The notes: generated by a model not told the origin, from the letters alone. A DNA stretch of 64,000 nt from Nocardia rosealba (GCF_020216065.1 NZ_JAIWNA010000011.1:1-64000); one strand, 5' to 3'; counted from the stretch's first letter, positions 42,797-51,377 are shown. Translations and numbers: made by a program.

Positions 42797-43948
42797 TCAG
42801 GAAGGGGCGACGTGGGCTTCGGCGGCGGCTTCGGTGCCTGCGGCCCAGCCTTCGGCGCTGCGGATGGTGATGCCTTTGGCGCGGGCGGTGGGGAAGTAGG
42901 TGTCGAAAGCCTTGTCGATCTGGTGTTGCCGGGCCGCGAGGACGGGGAGGAGGTGGTTCGGAGCGTGGGCGATCGTGGTGTCGGTGGCCTCGGTGAGGCG
43001 CTCGCCGATACGGGTCGCGTAGGCGGTGAGGAAGGCTTTGCGGTAGTGGCGGGAACGGGATTCTTCGGTGTCCGCGCTGTCGATCATGGTGCGGGTGGCC
43101 TGGACCAGCAGGGAGGTGGACAGGAGTTCGACCAGCTCGAGGTCGGTGTCGTCGCCGACCACGGTGACGAAGCCCCACTCCGCGGCGAAGATGGCGCGGC
43201 ACCGATTGGCGTGCGCCACCCGGTCGATGAGCAGGGCTTTGGCGTCGGTGTAGGGGGTGTCGAGCCAGATGCGGCGGGTGGCGGGGAGATCGCTCGACGG
43301 TTCGAGCAGCAGGTGATCGATGGCGTACTTGGTCATCAGTTCCTGCGCCTTGGCCGAGAGGGTTTCGGCCTCGTCGGGAAACGACGTGGATTCGGCTTTG
43401 GCGAGCAGTCCGCGTACCCGGCCGAGCACCTTCTCGTCCACACCGTGCCGGGGTCGAGCCGGGCCGGACGCTTCGAGCTTCGGCAGTCGCAGCAACAGCG
43501 CGAGGGCATCGATCACGGTGGTCAGTGCTTCGCCACCGGTGAGCAAGGCGCGATCGGCCCATGCCCGTAGATGGGGAGTCGTCCACCAGACGGCGGCACC
43601 GAGGTCGTCGAGCTGCGCTTCCCACCTCGCGTCGGGACGGTTCGCCGCCATCAGATCCAGCAGGTATCCCACGCCGAACTCGTCGAGGCGTCGACGCGCG
43701 GCCTGATGGATGTCCCCGGGGAGCCAGCCGAGATCGTAGGCGTGGGTGATGAGCCGCCGACCCGCCAGCTCGACGCCCGCGGCGAGCTCGTCGGTGACGG
43801 TCACCGTCCCGATCGACTCGGCCGCACCCTGCGCGGCAGCGGCGACGACCGCCTCGGCGATGGTCGCCGGATCACCCGAGAGCGCGTCGAACGCGGTCGG
43901 TGGGGCAGGCTTGCGCCCGGTGCGACGCCGGCGGTTCTGTTTGGCCAT
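42797..43948 (-). CDS. DUF2786 domain protein
   Basis: A 383-residue protein with a basic N-terminus (RRRRTGRK). The DUF2786 region is EKVLGRVRGLLAKAESTSFPDEAETLSAKAQELMTKYAID (about 172-211), followed by a helical domain with DTPYTDAKALLIDRVAHANRCRAIF typical of the actinobacterial and phage members. Function unknown; members occur in accessory and phage DNA, which suits its position in an insertion within the his locus. The gene stands alone between regulators. Confidence 0.82.
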   Translation of the reverse strand: MAKQNRRRRTGRKPAPPTAFDALSGDPATIAEAVVAAAAQGAAESIGTVTVTDELAAGVELAGRRLITHAYDLGWLPGDIHQAARRRLDEFGVGYLLDLMAANRPDARWEAQLDDLGAAVWWTTPHLRAWADRALLTGGEALTTVIDALALLLRLPKLEASGPARPRHGVDEKVLGRVRGLLAKAESTSFPDEAETLSAKAQELMTKYAIDHLLLEPSSDLPATRRIWLDTPYTDAKALLIDRVAHANRCRAIFAAEWGFVTVVGDDTDLELVELLSTSLLVQATRTMIDSADTEESRSRHYRKAFLTAYATRIGERLTEATDTTIAHAPNHLLPVLAARQHQIDKAFDTYFPTARAKGITIRSAEGWAAGTEAAAEAHVAPS

Positions 43949-44032
43949 GGTCTACCGATCGTCCCTCGCGCGCGGTCCGGTGGACAAATGGGCCGACCTC
44001 CCCCGCACGGCAGGCCTCGTATCCGTGCGTCA

Positions 44033-44962
44033 TCACCGGTTCGGGGCGTCTGGCTCATCGGAAGCTGTCACCGCTTCAGCCGAGGCGCGAGCGGTTTCGG
44101 TCACCGCGCGAACGAAGGCTATGCCGGCATTCGACAAACCGGAGGTGCGCCAGACCAGGCCGTATTCGATGGGTGGGAGATCGTCGAAGGGGAGGTAGAC
44201 CAGGCTGGGGCGGGGGTAGAAGTGGCCGGCTTGGGCGGCGGCGAGGGCGATGCCGTTGCCCGCTGCCACTTGGACCATGACTTCCTGCCAGTACGGCATG
44301 GTCATCGAACGATGGATCGGGCGGCCCGAGGGGGTGTGGGTGGGGAAGTGGTGGTCGAGGAAGTAGCCCGCCAGTCCCCGGGCGGTGAGCAGGGTTTCGT
44401 CGGCCAAGTCCACCACGGCGACCGAGGAGCGGGTGGCCAGGGGATGGGAGGTCGGGACGACGAGGACCTTCGCGTCACGCAACAGCACCGGGCCGCTCAC
44501 GAGATCCGGCTCGACGGCGGGGTACTCGAGGAAGACCAGGTCGAGTTCGCGGCGCCGCAGCTGACCGAACCGGTCCGACAGCTGGACCTCACGCAGCTCC
44601 ACCGTGCACGCGGGGCGCTCGGCGCGGAACGCGGTGGCGGCCGCCATCAGCATCTCGCTGCCCAGTGGGTGTGTGAAGCCGACCCGCAACACCTCCGCGG
44701 CACCCGCGCTGCCGGCCGCCCTGGCCAGTGCGGCCAGAATGCCGTGATGATGCGGAGCGAGGGCGTCGCGCAGCTGAGTCCCCAAGGGGGTCAACGACAC
44801 CCGTCGACTCGTCCGCTCGAACAGTGGTGCGCCGATGCGCCGTTCCACGGTGTGGATCATCTGACTCACCCGGGCCCGCGATACCGTGAGCCGCTGCGCC
44901 GCACGCCCGAAGTGCAGTTCCTCGGCCAGCACCAGGAAGGTTTCCTGCTCCTGCCAGTTCAT
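44033..44962 (-). CDS. LysR-family transcriptional regulator (second of a tandem pair)
   Basis: A 309-residue LysR regulator. Winged helix-turn-helix at residues 1-60 (FGRAAQRLTVSRARVSQMIHTVERRIGAPLFERTSRRV), then a periplasmic-binding-protein-like effector domain. Its start overlaps the stop of the LysR gene at 44959-45849 (ATGA), and the two proteins are closely related throughout, differing mainly in the effector domain. They appear to be a tandem duplication transcribed as one unit. No divergent target gene is adjacent. Confidence 0.88.
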   Translation of the reverse strand: MNWQEQETFLVLAEELHFGRAAQRLTVSRARVSQMIHTVERRIGAPLFERTSRRVSLTPLGTQLRDALAPHHHGILAALARAAGSAGAAEVLRVGFTHPLGSEMLMAAATAFRAERPACTVELREVQLSDRFGQLRRRELDLVFLEYPAVEPDLVSGPVLLRDAKVLVVPTSHPLATRSSVAVVDLADETLLTARGLAGYFLDHHFPTHTPSGRPIHRSMTMPYWQEVMVQVAAGNGIALAAAQAGHFYPRPSLVYLPFDDLPPIEYGLVWRTSGLSNAGIAFVRAVTETARASAEAVTASDEPDAPNR

Positions 44963-45849
44963 CGTGTGCTCCCGGCGCATTTCACGGCGGTACGAACGAA
45001 GGCCGCCGCCCGCGCCGACAGACCCGGCGCGCGCCACTGCAGGCCGTATTCGATCGGCGCCTGCTCCTCGAACGGCACGTAGACCAGGTCGGGTCGCGGG
45101 TAGTACTCGATGCCCTGGGCGGCCGTCACGGTGACGCCGATATCGGCGGCGACGTGGGCCAGCAACTCCTGCCAGTACCGTGTGGTCGTCGAACGGCGGA
45201 TCGGCGACCCGGCGGGAGTCACCGGCGGAACCACGTGATCGAGGAAGTAGCCCGGCACCCCGCCGATGAACAGCACGGTTTGTCCGGTCAGATCCTCGAC
45301 GGTGACCGAGCGTCGCCGCGAGAGCGGATTGCGGGTGGACACCGCCAAAACCCGGGCATCGCGCAGCAGCACCGGACCGCACACCAGGTCGGGTTCGGTG
45401 GCGGGGAATTCGATGAGCTGCAGATCCAGCTCGCCCGAGCGCAACGCGCTGTAGCGATCGGAGAGCTGCACCTCGCGGATATCGAGAGTGCAGCCGGGGT
45501 GGCGTGCGCGCAGGGCATCGCCCGCCCCGATCAGCAGCTTGCCTGCCAGTGGGCTGGAGAAACCGACTCGCAGCACGCCGTCGATGCCGCGCGCGGTTTC
45601 GGTCACCTCCGCTACCGCGTCCAGTACACCGCAATGGTGCGGGAGCAGGTCGTCGCGGAGCTGAATGCCCAAGGGCGTCAGGGAAACCCGACGGCTCGTC
45701 CGCTCCAGCAGAGGTGCGCCGACGCGGGCCTCGAGTGTCTGGATCAACTGGCTCACCCGGGCCCGCGACAGCAGCAACCGATCCGCCGCTCGCCCGAAGT
45801 GCAGTTCCTCGGCCACCGCGAGGAACGTTTCGATCTCTTGCCAGTTCAT
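44959..45849 (-). CDS. LysR-family transcriptional regulator (first of a tandem pair)
   Basis: A 296-residue LysR regulator, first of two overlapping paralogues. The DNA-binding part reads FGRAADRLLLSRARVSQLIQTLEARVGAPLLERTSRRV, with a recognition helix (SRARVSQ) identical to that of its neighbour, so both may recognise the same operator. A GAGAGGTG ribosome-binding site precedes the ATG, and a perfect 8-base inverted repeat lies 15 bases upstream of it. Confidence 0.88.
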   Translation of the reverse strand: MNWQEIETFLAVAEELHFGRAADRLLLSRARVSQLIQTLEARVGAPLLERTSRRVSLTPLGIQLRDDLLPHHCGVLDAVAEVTETARGIDGVLRVGFSSPLAGKLLIGAGDALRARHPGCTLDIREVQLSDRYSALRSGELDLQLIEFPATEPDLVCGPVLLRDARVLAVSTRNPLSRRRSVTVEDLTGQTVLFIGGVPGYFLDHVVPPVTPAGSPIRRSTTTRYWQELLAHVAADIGVTVTAAQGIEYYPRPDLVYVPFEEQAPIEYGLQWRAPGLSARAAAFVRTAVKCAGSTR

Positions 45850-46093
45850 CCATCACCTCTCATCGGTAAAGGCTCTTTACCGACCGGTGAGTATTTTGCC
45901 TGGTGTTCGCCTGTGTCACGCTCCGACCGCCTCGTCGGCACCCGCCCGACACGCGGAGGCGCTGGGCGACAACGCCTGATCGGGCAGTGCCCGGTGCTGA
46001 TCGGCTGCCGGCCGGGCACGGACAACGGAATCGGTAATCGTGCCGCAAACATGGTGGCAATTGTTTATGGCGGAAAACTATTCGGAGACAAAA
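45850..46093. promoter_or_regulatory. Non-coding region with LysR-type operator candidate
   Basis: Between the tandem LysR genes and the next terminator. CGGTAAAG (45864-45871), spacer GCT, CTTTACCG (45875-45882) form a perfect palindrome 15 bases before the LysR start. The distal part (about 46020-46093) is AT-richer than the surroundings. I see no gene or RNA here. Confidence 0.5.
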
Positions 46094-46130
46094 GAATGCG
46101 GTGACGTGCGCTCGGCACGTCACCGCATTC
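46094..46130 (-). terminator. Strong intrinsic terminator
   Basis: GAATGCGGTGACGTGC (46094-46109) and GCACGTCACCGCATTC (46115-46130) form a perfect 16-base stem with a 5-base loop. On the minus strand it is followed by TTTTGTCTC. It lies 45 bases after the stop of the repetitive secreted-protein gene and ends that transcript. Confidence 0.92.
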
Positions 46131-46175
46131 GGCACCGACCTGAGGGGAGTGGTCGGCAAGTCCGGCTACGCCGAA

Positions 46176-46598
46176 TTACTCGGCGGGGGTGTTGAGTTCA
46201 CGCGCGCCGAGCAGGATGTCGACGATGTTGGCGCCACCACTGGTGAGGCTGTCGAATGCCGAGCTGCCGGTCTCGAGCACCTCGAGGCCCGCGAGAGCGG
46301 CGGCCGAACCGGTACCGGCGGCACCGAGACCCGCCGAACCGGTGCCAGCGGCACCGAGACCGGCCGAACCGGTGGCCAGAGCGGGCAGGGCGGCGGCGGA
46401 ACCGGTACCGGCAGCACCGGCACCCGCGGCGCCCGCACCAGCGGAACCGGTCGCGCCGAGGGCGGCCGAGCCGGTGGCGCCTAGGGCGGCGGAACCGGTG
46501 GCGGCGGCGGCCGAGCCGGTGAAGGCGTTGGCGGCGGCAGCGGGACCGAGCACGGCGATGGCGAGGGCACCGGCAACAGCGAGGGTCTTGCGAGTCAT
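46176..46598 (-). CDS. Secreted Ala/Gly/Ser-rich protein with TGSA repeats
   Basis: A 140-residue protein with a Sec signal peptide (about residues 1-25, cleavage after ANA). The region 27-113 is almost entirely Ala, Gly, Ser, Thr and Leu, with eight TGSA tetrads and one TGSS at irregular 7-15 residue spacing and a doubled AGLGAAGTGS decapeptide at about 79-98. A less repetitive tail (SLTSGGANIVDILLGARELNTPAE) follows. The ATG has AAAGGAAA upstream. It is flanked by an AT-rich upstream region and a strong terminator, so it is a single-gene unit likely made in quantity. No family recognised; a structural surface peptide is a guess. Confidence 0.75.
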   Translation of the reverse strand: MTRKTLAVAGALAIAVLGPAAAANAFTGSAAAATGSAALGATGSAALGATGSAGAGAAGAGAAGTGSAAALPALATGSAGLGAAGTGSAGLGAAGTGSAAALAGLEVLETGSSAFDSLTSGGANIVDILLGARELNTPAE

Positions 46599-46979
46599 GA
46601 GATTTCCTTTCGGTGCCTGCAATCACAGGCTGGTAACGCAAAGGGGCGGTGCGGCGATGAACTCGGTAGGGGTTGGTGTTCCTGCCGACAAAACGGAAAG
46701 TTAATCGATGCGGGAAACGAATTGCTAATTGATTCCACGTGGTGATTGTCACCATTAATACTTGGTAAACGGAATGTTTCCGCAGGTCAATCGGGTCTGT
46801 TCGATCGATCACATAACGTTCGGCGCATGGCTGGCTACCGATCTTCAGAAATCGGGCAAACTTATGGCACACCACTCGGTGACGGCTTCGGGTATGCGGC
46901 TGGGGTGGGCGGAGTGACGCGGAGCGCACCGGCCAGGACCGTTGCGGGCCCGCCGGGGGGACCTACTAGTCTGATCGGC
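46599..46979. other. AT-rich non-coding region between divergent genes
   Basis: 381 bases between the secreted-protein gene (minus) and hisA (plus). The segment 46690-46800 is distinctly AT-rich for this genome. It contains the palindromes CCACGTGG (46735-46742) and GGTGA-TTG-TCACC (46741-46753). It must carry promoters for both genes, since hisA is cut off from hisDCBH. An in-frame open frame upstream of hisA reaches 46746 but has no coding character. No RNA gene is seen. Confidence 0.6.
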
Positions 46980-47711
46980 GTGAGTCTTGTGCTGTTGCCC
47001 GCGGTCGATGTCGCCAATGGGGAGGCCGTGCGCCTCGTACAGGGGGAGGCCGGTAGCGAAACCGGATACGGGTCGCCCCGCGACGCCGCCCTCGCGTGGC
47101 AGGAGGCCGGTGCCGAATGGGTGCACCTGGTCGACCTCGACGCGGCCTTCGGCAAGGGCAGCAACCGGGAACTGATCGCCCAGGTGATCGGCGAACTCGA
47201 CGTCAAAGTCGAGCTCTCCGGCGGTATCCGCGACGACGACTCGCTGAAGGCCGCCCTGGCCACCGGCTGCGCGCGTGTGAACATCGGCACCGCGGCGATC
47301 GAGAACCCGCAGTGGTGCGCCCGCGTACTCGGGGAGTACGGCGACCGGATCGCGGTCGGGCTCGACGTCAAGCAGATCGACGGCGAATGGCGGCTGCGCG
47401 GACGTGGCTGGGTGACCGACGGCGGTGACCTCTGGGAGGTCCTCGAGCGCCTCGAACGTGACGGGTGCGCACGCTATGTGGTCACCGACGTCTCCAAGGA
47501 CGGCACGCTCACCGGCCCCAATCTCGAACTGCTCGGCCAGGTGGCCAATGCCGCCGAGGCGCCCGTCGTAGCCTCCGGCGGTATCTCGGTGCTCGACGAT
47601 CTCGTCGCCATCGCCGGCCTCACCGACGAGGGTGTCGAAGGCGCCATCATCGGCAAGGCGCTGTACGCGGGCCGGTTCACCCTGCCCGAGGCCCTGGCCG
47701 CGGTGCGCTGA
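46980..47711 (+). CDS. priA: Phosphoribosyl isomerase A (HisA/TrpF bifunctional)
   Basis: TIM-barrel isomerase of 243 residues. The two catalytic aspartates match PriA: Asp10 (LLPAVDVANG) and Asp174 (DVSKDGTL), with Trp144 in RGRGWVTDGG. The actinobacterial form usually performs both the HisA step of histidine and the TrpF step of tryptophan synthesis because these genomes lack trpF; whether trpF exists elsewhere here cannot be seen. The GTG at 46980 gives the normal length. It begins the second his cluster with impA and hisF. Confidence 0.94.
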   Translation: MSLVLLPAVDVANGEAVRLVQGEAGSETGYGSPRDAALAWQEAGAEWVHLVDLDAAFGKGSNRELIAQVIGELDVKVELSGGIRDDDSLKAALATGCARVNIGTAAIENPQWCARVLGEYGDRIAVGLDVKQIDGEWRLRGRGWVTDGGDLWEVLERLERDGCARYVVTDVSKDGTLTGPNLELLGQVANAAEAPVVASGGISVLDDLVAIAGLTDEGVEGAIIGKALYAGRFTLPEALAAVR

Positions 47712-47718
47712 CCTCGCC

Positions 47719-48540
47719 ATGACCACTGCGCCGAGCACCGCCGAACTGACCGACCTGCTGGCCGTCGCCACCCAGGTGCTGGACGGGGTGGTGCCGCGCT
47801 ATCTCGAGGGTGTCGGCGCGCCGAGCGCGGTCGCCAAGGGCCGCAACGACTTCGCCACCGAACTCGACCTCGAACTGGAACGCACCATTTCCGCCGAGTT
47901 GCGTCAGCGCACCGGAATCGCGGTGCACGGTGAGGAATTCGGTGGGCCGGAGCTGACGTCGGGCACGGCCTGGGTGCTCGATCCGATCGACGGCACCTTC
48001 AATTACTCGGTGGGACATCCCATGTCGGGCATCCTGCTGGCGCTGGTGCACGAGGGCGAACCGGTGATCGGGGCGACCTGGCTGCCCGGGCTGGGCCGGC
48101 GGTACGCGGCCGTCAGCGGCGGTCCGGTGTATCTCGACGGGGTGGCCCTGCCGCCGCTGGCGCCCGGCAAACTCGGCGAGGCCATGATCGGGTTCGGTGC
48201 GTTCAACCTGGATTCGGCCGGCCGCATCCCTGGCCAGTTCCGGTTCGACCTGCTCGGTGCGCTGAGCCGGTTGTCCTCCCGGGTCCGCATGCACGGCGCC
48301 ACCGGCATCGATCTGGCGTTCACCGCCTCCGGTGTGCTCGGCGGAGCGGTGGTGTTCGGGCACCATCCGTGGGACAACGCCGCCGGGGTCGCCCTGGTGC
48401 GGGCCGCGGGCGGGGTGGTCACCGACCTGGCGGGCGAGCCGTGGACCATCACCTCCGGCTCGGTGCTCGCCGCCGCACCCGGTGTGCACGAAGAACTCCT
48501 TGACATGATCTGCGCGGTCAGCGACGAAGAACGAGGTTGA
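47719..48540 (+). CDS. Inositol monophosphatase family protein (ImpA / histidinol-phosphatase type)
   Basis: A 273-residue metal-dependent phosphatase. Metal-binding motifs are VHGEEFG (about 71-77), WVLDPIDGTFNYSVG (about 86-100) and HHPWDNAAGVALVRAAGG (about 220-237). Its place between hisA and hisF matches impA (Rv1604) in M. tuberculosis. It may serve as the otherwise missing histidinol-phosphate phosphatase (HisN) of the pathway, since hisB here lacks that domain, or dephosphorylate inositol phosphate for mycothiol and phosphatidylinositol. It begins seven bases after priA. Confidence 0.9.
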   Translation: MTTAPSTAELTDLLAVATQVLDGVVPRYLEGVGAPSAVAKGRNDFATELDLELERTISAELRQRTGIAVHGEEFGGPELTSGTAWVLDPIDGTFNYSVGHPMSGILLALVHEGEPVIGATWLPGLGRRYAAVSGGPVYLDGVALPPLAPGKLGEAMIGFGAFNLDSAGRIPGQFRFDLLGALSRLSSRVRMHGATGIDLAFTASGVLGGAVVFGHHPWDNAAGVALVRAAGGVVTDLAGEPWTITSGSVLAAAPGVHEELLDMICAVSDEERG

Positions 48541-48545
48541 ACACG

Positions 48546-49340
48546 ATGGGTACCAGCACACAGCAGAGCACGCTGGCCGTCCGCGTGATCCCCTGTCTCG
48601 ATGTGGACGCGGGCCGGGTGGTCAAGGGCGTGAACTTCCAGAACCTGCGTGACGCGGGTGATCCGGTGGAACTGGCCGCCACTTACGACGCTCAGGGTGC
48701 CGACGAACTCACCTTCCTCGACGTCACCGCCTCCACCGGCGATCGCGCGACCATGCTCGACGTGGTGACCCGCACCGCCGAACAGATCTTCATCCCGCTC
48801 ACCGTCGGTGGCGGGGTCCGCACGGTCGAGGACGTGGACCGCCTGCTGCGCGCCGGGGCCGACAAGGTCTCGGTGAACACCGCCGCCATCGCCCGCCCCG
48901 AGGTGCTCTCGGAGATGTCGCAGCGCTTCGGTTCCCAATGCATCGTGCTCTCGGTCGACGCCCGCACCGTGCCCGACGGCCAGCCCGACACCCCGTCCGG
49001 CTGGGAGGTCACCACCCACGGTGGCAAACGCGGTACCGGTATCGACGCCGTCGAATGGGCTGTGCGCGGCGCCGAACTCGGTGTGGGCGAGATCCTGCTC
49101 AACTCCATGGACGCCGACGGCACCAAGGCGGGCTTCGACCTCCCGATGATCACCGCCGTCCGCGCCGCCGTGCACGTTCCCGTGATCGCCAGTGGCGGTG
49201 CGGGCGCGGTGGAACACTTTCCGCCCGCCGTCCACGCGGGTGCCGACGCGGTGCTCGCCGCCAGCGTCTTCCACTTCGGCGACCTCACCATCGCCCAGGT
49301 CAAAGACGCCATGCGCGCAGACGGCATCACCGTCCGCTGA
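48546..49340 (+). CDS. hisF: Imidazole glycerol phosphate synthase, cyclase subunit
   Basis: TIM-barrel cyclase of 264 residues that uses ammonia from HisH. The catalytic Asp is in RVIPCLDVDAGRVVKG (about 16-31), and the second in VVLSVDAR-like IVLSVDARTVPDG; GGGVRTVEDVDRLL, HGGKRGTGIDAVEWA and SGGAGAVEHF are intact. ATG at 48546 is five bases after the phosphatase stop. In mycobacteria hisI follows; here it is 8.1 kb away. Confidence 0.97.
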   Translation: MGTSTQQSTLAVRVIPCLDVDAGRVVKGVNFQNLRDAGDPVELAATYDAQGADELTFLDVTASTGDRATMLDVVTRTAEQIFIPLTVGGGVRTVEDVDRLLRAGADKVSVNTAAIARPEVLSEMSQRFGSQCIVLSVDARTVPDGQPDTPSGWEVTTHGGKRGTGIDAVEWAVRGAELGVGEILLNSMDADGTKAGFDLPMITAVRAAVHVPVIASGGAGAVEHFPPAVHAGADAVLAASVFHFGDLTIAQVKDAMRADGITVR

Positions 49341-49386
49341 TCTCAGTCGTCCGAGACGGCCCGTTGTGGTCGGTCGGTCGTCGGTG

Positions 49387-50544
49387 CTACAGGCCCATGT
49401 CGGTAGCGATGACGGTGCGCAGGGTGTCGGAGCTGTCGCCGCCTTGGATGCGGTCCACGCGGTGGTCGGCGTAGAGGCGGGCGATGGGTGAGTCGGTGAG
49501 ATAACCTGCGCCGCCGTGTAGTTGGAGGCAGCGGTCGATGACCCGGGTCGCGGTTTCGGTGGCGAAGAGCTCGGCGGAGGCGGCGTGGGCCGGGTCGAGT
49601 GCGGCGCTGTCGTGGGCGGCGAGAGCGCGATCGATCACCGCCTCGATGGCATCGACCTCGGCTCGGCAGCCCGCCAGTTCGAACTTGCTGTGCTGGACGG
49701 CGGCGACGGGGCGGGCGACCGGAAGCCGGTCGCGGGTGTGGTCGCGGGCGAAGCGGATGGCCGCCTTGGCCCGGGCGTAGGCGCCGAGCGCGATATTCAG
49801 TCGCTGCTGTGGCAGCTGGGCGGCCAGGTGCGCGGCGGCCCGGTGCGGGTCGCCGAGCAGGTCGGTGGCGGGGACTCGCACATCGGTGAAGGTGAGTTCG
49901 GCGGTGCCACCGACCTTGCGGCCCAACGTGTCCAGGCGCCTGCCCACCAGGAAACCGGGGGCGCTCGTGTCGACGACCAGCAGCGAAAGACCGAAGGACG
50001 GGTCGTCGGGCCGCGGCGGTGCGGTGCGGGCGCACACGATGACCCGATCGGCGTGCACCCCACCGATGACATAGGTCTTCGAACCGTTCAGCACGTAGGT
50101 GCCCTCAGCGGTCTGTGGCGCGGTGGTGCGCATCCCCTCCGGTTCGGTGCCGGTGCCCGGCTCGGCCACCGCGAGGGCGAACATCGTGTCGCCGGAGATG
50201 ATCCCCGGCAGCCACCTGGCCTGCTGCGCCGGGGTGGCGAGTGCGGTGATCAACGGCAGGCAGCGGCCCAGGTGCGCGCTCGCCCCGCCGAAGGAGACAG
50301 CGGCCCTGGCGATCTCCTCGGCGAGCACGCCACGATAGGCCAGCGAGTCACGCCCGGCACCACCGAACTCCACCGGCACCTCGAGACCGAAAATCCCCAG
50401 ATCGCCGAGCCGGTAATAGAATTCGCGCGGCACGAGACCGTCCTGGTACCAGCGGCCGAAGCTCGGCACGACTTCGGCTTCGATGAAGGCCCGGATCGTG
50501 GTCCGGAAGCCGACGAGTTCGGCGTCGAAAGTTGTTCTGCGCAT
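49387..50544 (-). CDS. Acyl-CoA dehydrogenase family protein
   Basis: Flavoprotein of 385 residues with the standard three-domain arrangement: helical N-terminus, FAD-binding FALAVAEPGTGTEPEG (about 121-136), TYVLNGSKTYVIGG (about 149-162) and C-terminal LQLHGGAGYLTDSPIARLYADHRV. The usual catalytic Glu in the (Y/I)EGTNEI motif is absent; the segment reads RIQGGDSSDTLR. Either another residue acts as base, as in isovaleryl-type enzymes, or the substrate is unusual. It lies on the same strand as the Liv-type importer and may degrade what that takes up. Confidence 0.85.
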   Translation of the reverse strand: MRRTTFDAELVGFRTTIRAFIEAEVVPSFGRWYQDGLVPREFYYRLGDLGIFGLEVPVEFGGAGRDSLAYRGVLAEEIARAAVSFGGASAHLGRCLPLITALATPAQQARWLPGIISGDTMFALAVAEPGTGTEPEGMRTTAPQTAEGTYVLNGSKTYVIGGVHADRVIVCARTAPPRPDDPSFGLSLLVVDTSAPGFLVGRRLDTLGRKVGGTAELTFTDVRVPATDLLGDPHRAAAHLAAQLPQQRLNIALGAYARAKAAIRFARDHTRDRLPVARPVAAVQHSKFELAGCRAEVDAIEAVIDRALAAHDSAALDPAHAASAELFATETATRVIDRCLQLHGGAGYLTDSPIARLYADHRVDRIQGGDSSDTLRTVIATDMGL

Positions 50545-50630
50545 CAGCGATTCCCCTGTTGTCGGCGCGCCTGTGCGCACGGGCCGGGCCGCGAACACCC
50601 CCGTGTTCGCGGCCCGGCATCGGACGAGAT

Positions 50631-51377
50631 CTACTTCGCGGGCGCGGGTACCGCGGGGTCCTTGCAGTAGGCGCCCAGCTCGGCCGGGCACGGCGCGAGG
50701 ATGGTGGAGAAGTACTGGTAGGCGGCGAACAAGGCCAGCGGACCGCCGACGGTGACCAGTCCGACCATCCCGCCTACCGCGCCGAGCGTGGCCGCGCCGA
50801 GCACACATCCCGCCACGGTGGCGCCCACCCACGGTACGAGCAGCACGATCACGGGGCTGGCGATCGTCGCACCGGCCGCGCCGCCGACCAGGCAGCCCAC
50901 CCCGCCGCCGACCACGGCGCCGATGATGGCGGCCACCGCGCTGCCGATGGTGAGTCGCTGGGCGAGCACGCCGAGCGCGGATTGGTCACGGGGGGTGAAG
51001 GATTCGGCGATCTGCTGCACCGCGGCATTCTGGCTGATGACATTCGTGGCCGCCTCGGCCGGTGTGCCGCCGTCACGTGATGGTGTAAGGGTGGCGCGGT
51101 CACCGTCGATCGCCGCCGTGATCGGGAAGACCTTGTCGTCCATCCGGTACGACAGCGGCAGCGCCGCGACCGGCACGTCGGCCTCGGTGGTGAGCACGAG
51201 CTGACCGTCGACGACCTGTAGTTTGCCGTCGTTCGTCGACAGCACGGCCGCGTCGCCCTGCCTGCTGATCTCGTAGTGGACCTCGGTCTGGGCCGGCTCG
51301 GCGTTGGCGTTCGCGCTGCCGACGCACAGGGCAAGTGCCGTCATGGCGGCCGTCGCGAGCGTGGTTGACATCTTCAT
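50631..51377 (-). CDS. Secreted or membrane nocardia-type hypothetical protein
   Basis: A 248-residue protein with a signal peptide (cleavage near residue 26, SANANA). The mature N-terminal domain (VHYEISRQGDAAVLSTNDGK to about residue 95) is a beta-rich repeat of a type common in Nocardia secreted proteins, possibly DUF8020. It is followed by a glycine-rich hydrophobic region (about 140-215) resembling glycine-zipper membrane segments, and a short Cys-containing tail. ATG at 51377 has AGGAT upstream; an ATG at 51389 is possible. Function unknown. Confidence 0.7.
   Translation of the reverse strand: MKMSTTLATAAMTALALCVGSANANAEPAQTEVHYEISRQGDAAVLSTNDGKLQVVDGQLVLTTEADVPVAALPLSYRMDDKVFPITAAIDGDRATLTPSRDGGTPAEAATNVISQNAAVQQIAESFTPRDQSALGVLAQRLTIGSAVAAIIGAVVGGGVGCLVGGAAGATIASPVIVLLVPWVGATVAGCVLGAATLGAVGGMVGLVTVGGPLALFAAYQYFSTILAPCPAELGAYCKDPAVPAPAK

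Noticed and set aside
46050..46104. Short plus-strand ORF MVAIVYGGKLFGDKRMR
   Set aside because: It has no clear ribosome-binding site, and its end runs into the terminator hairpin of the opposite strand.
46746..46979. Longer N-terminus for hisA/priA
   Set aside because: The extension has no homology to the barrel, which begins at the GTG at 46980; catalytic Asp numbering then matches PriA.
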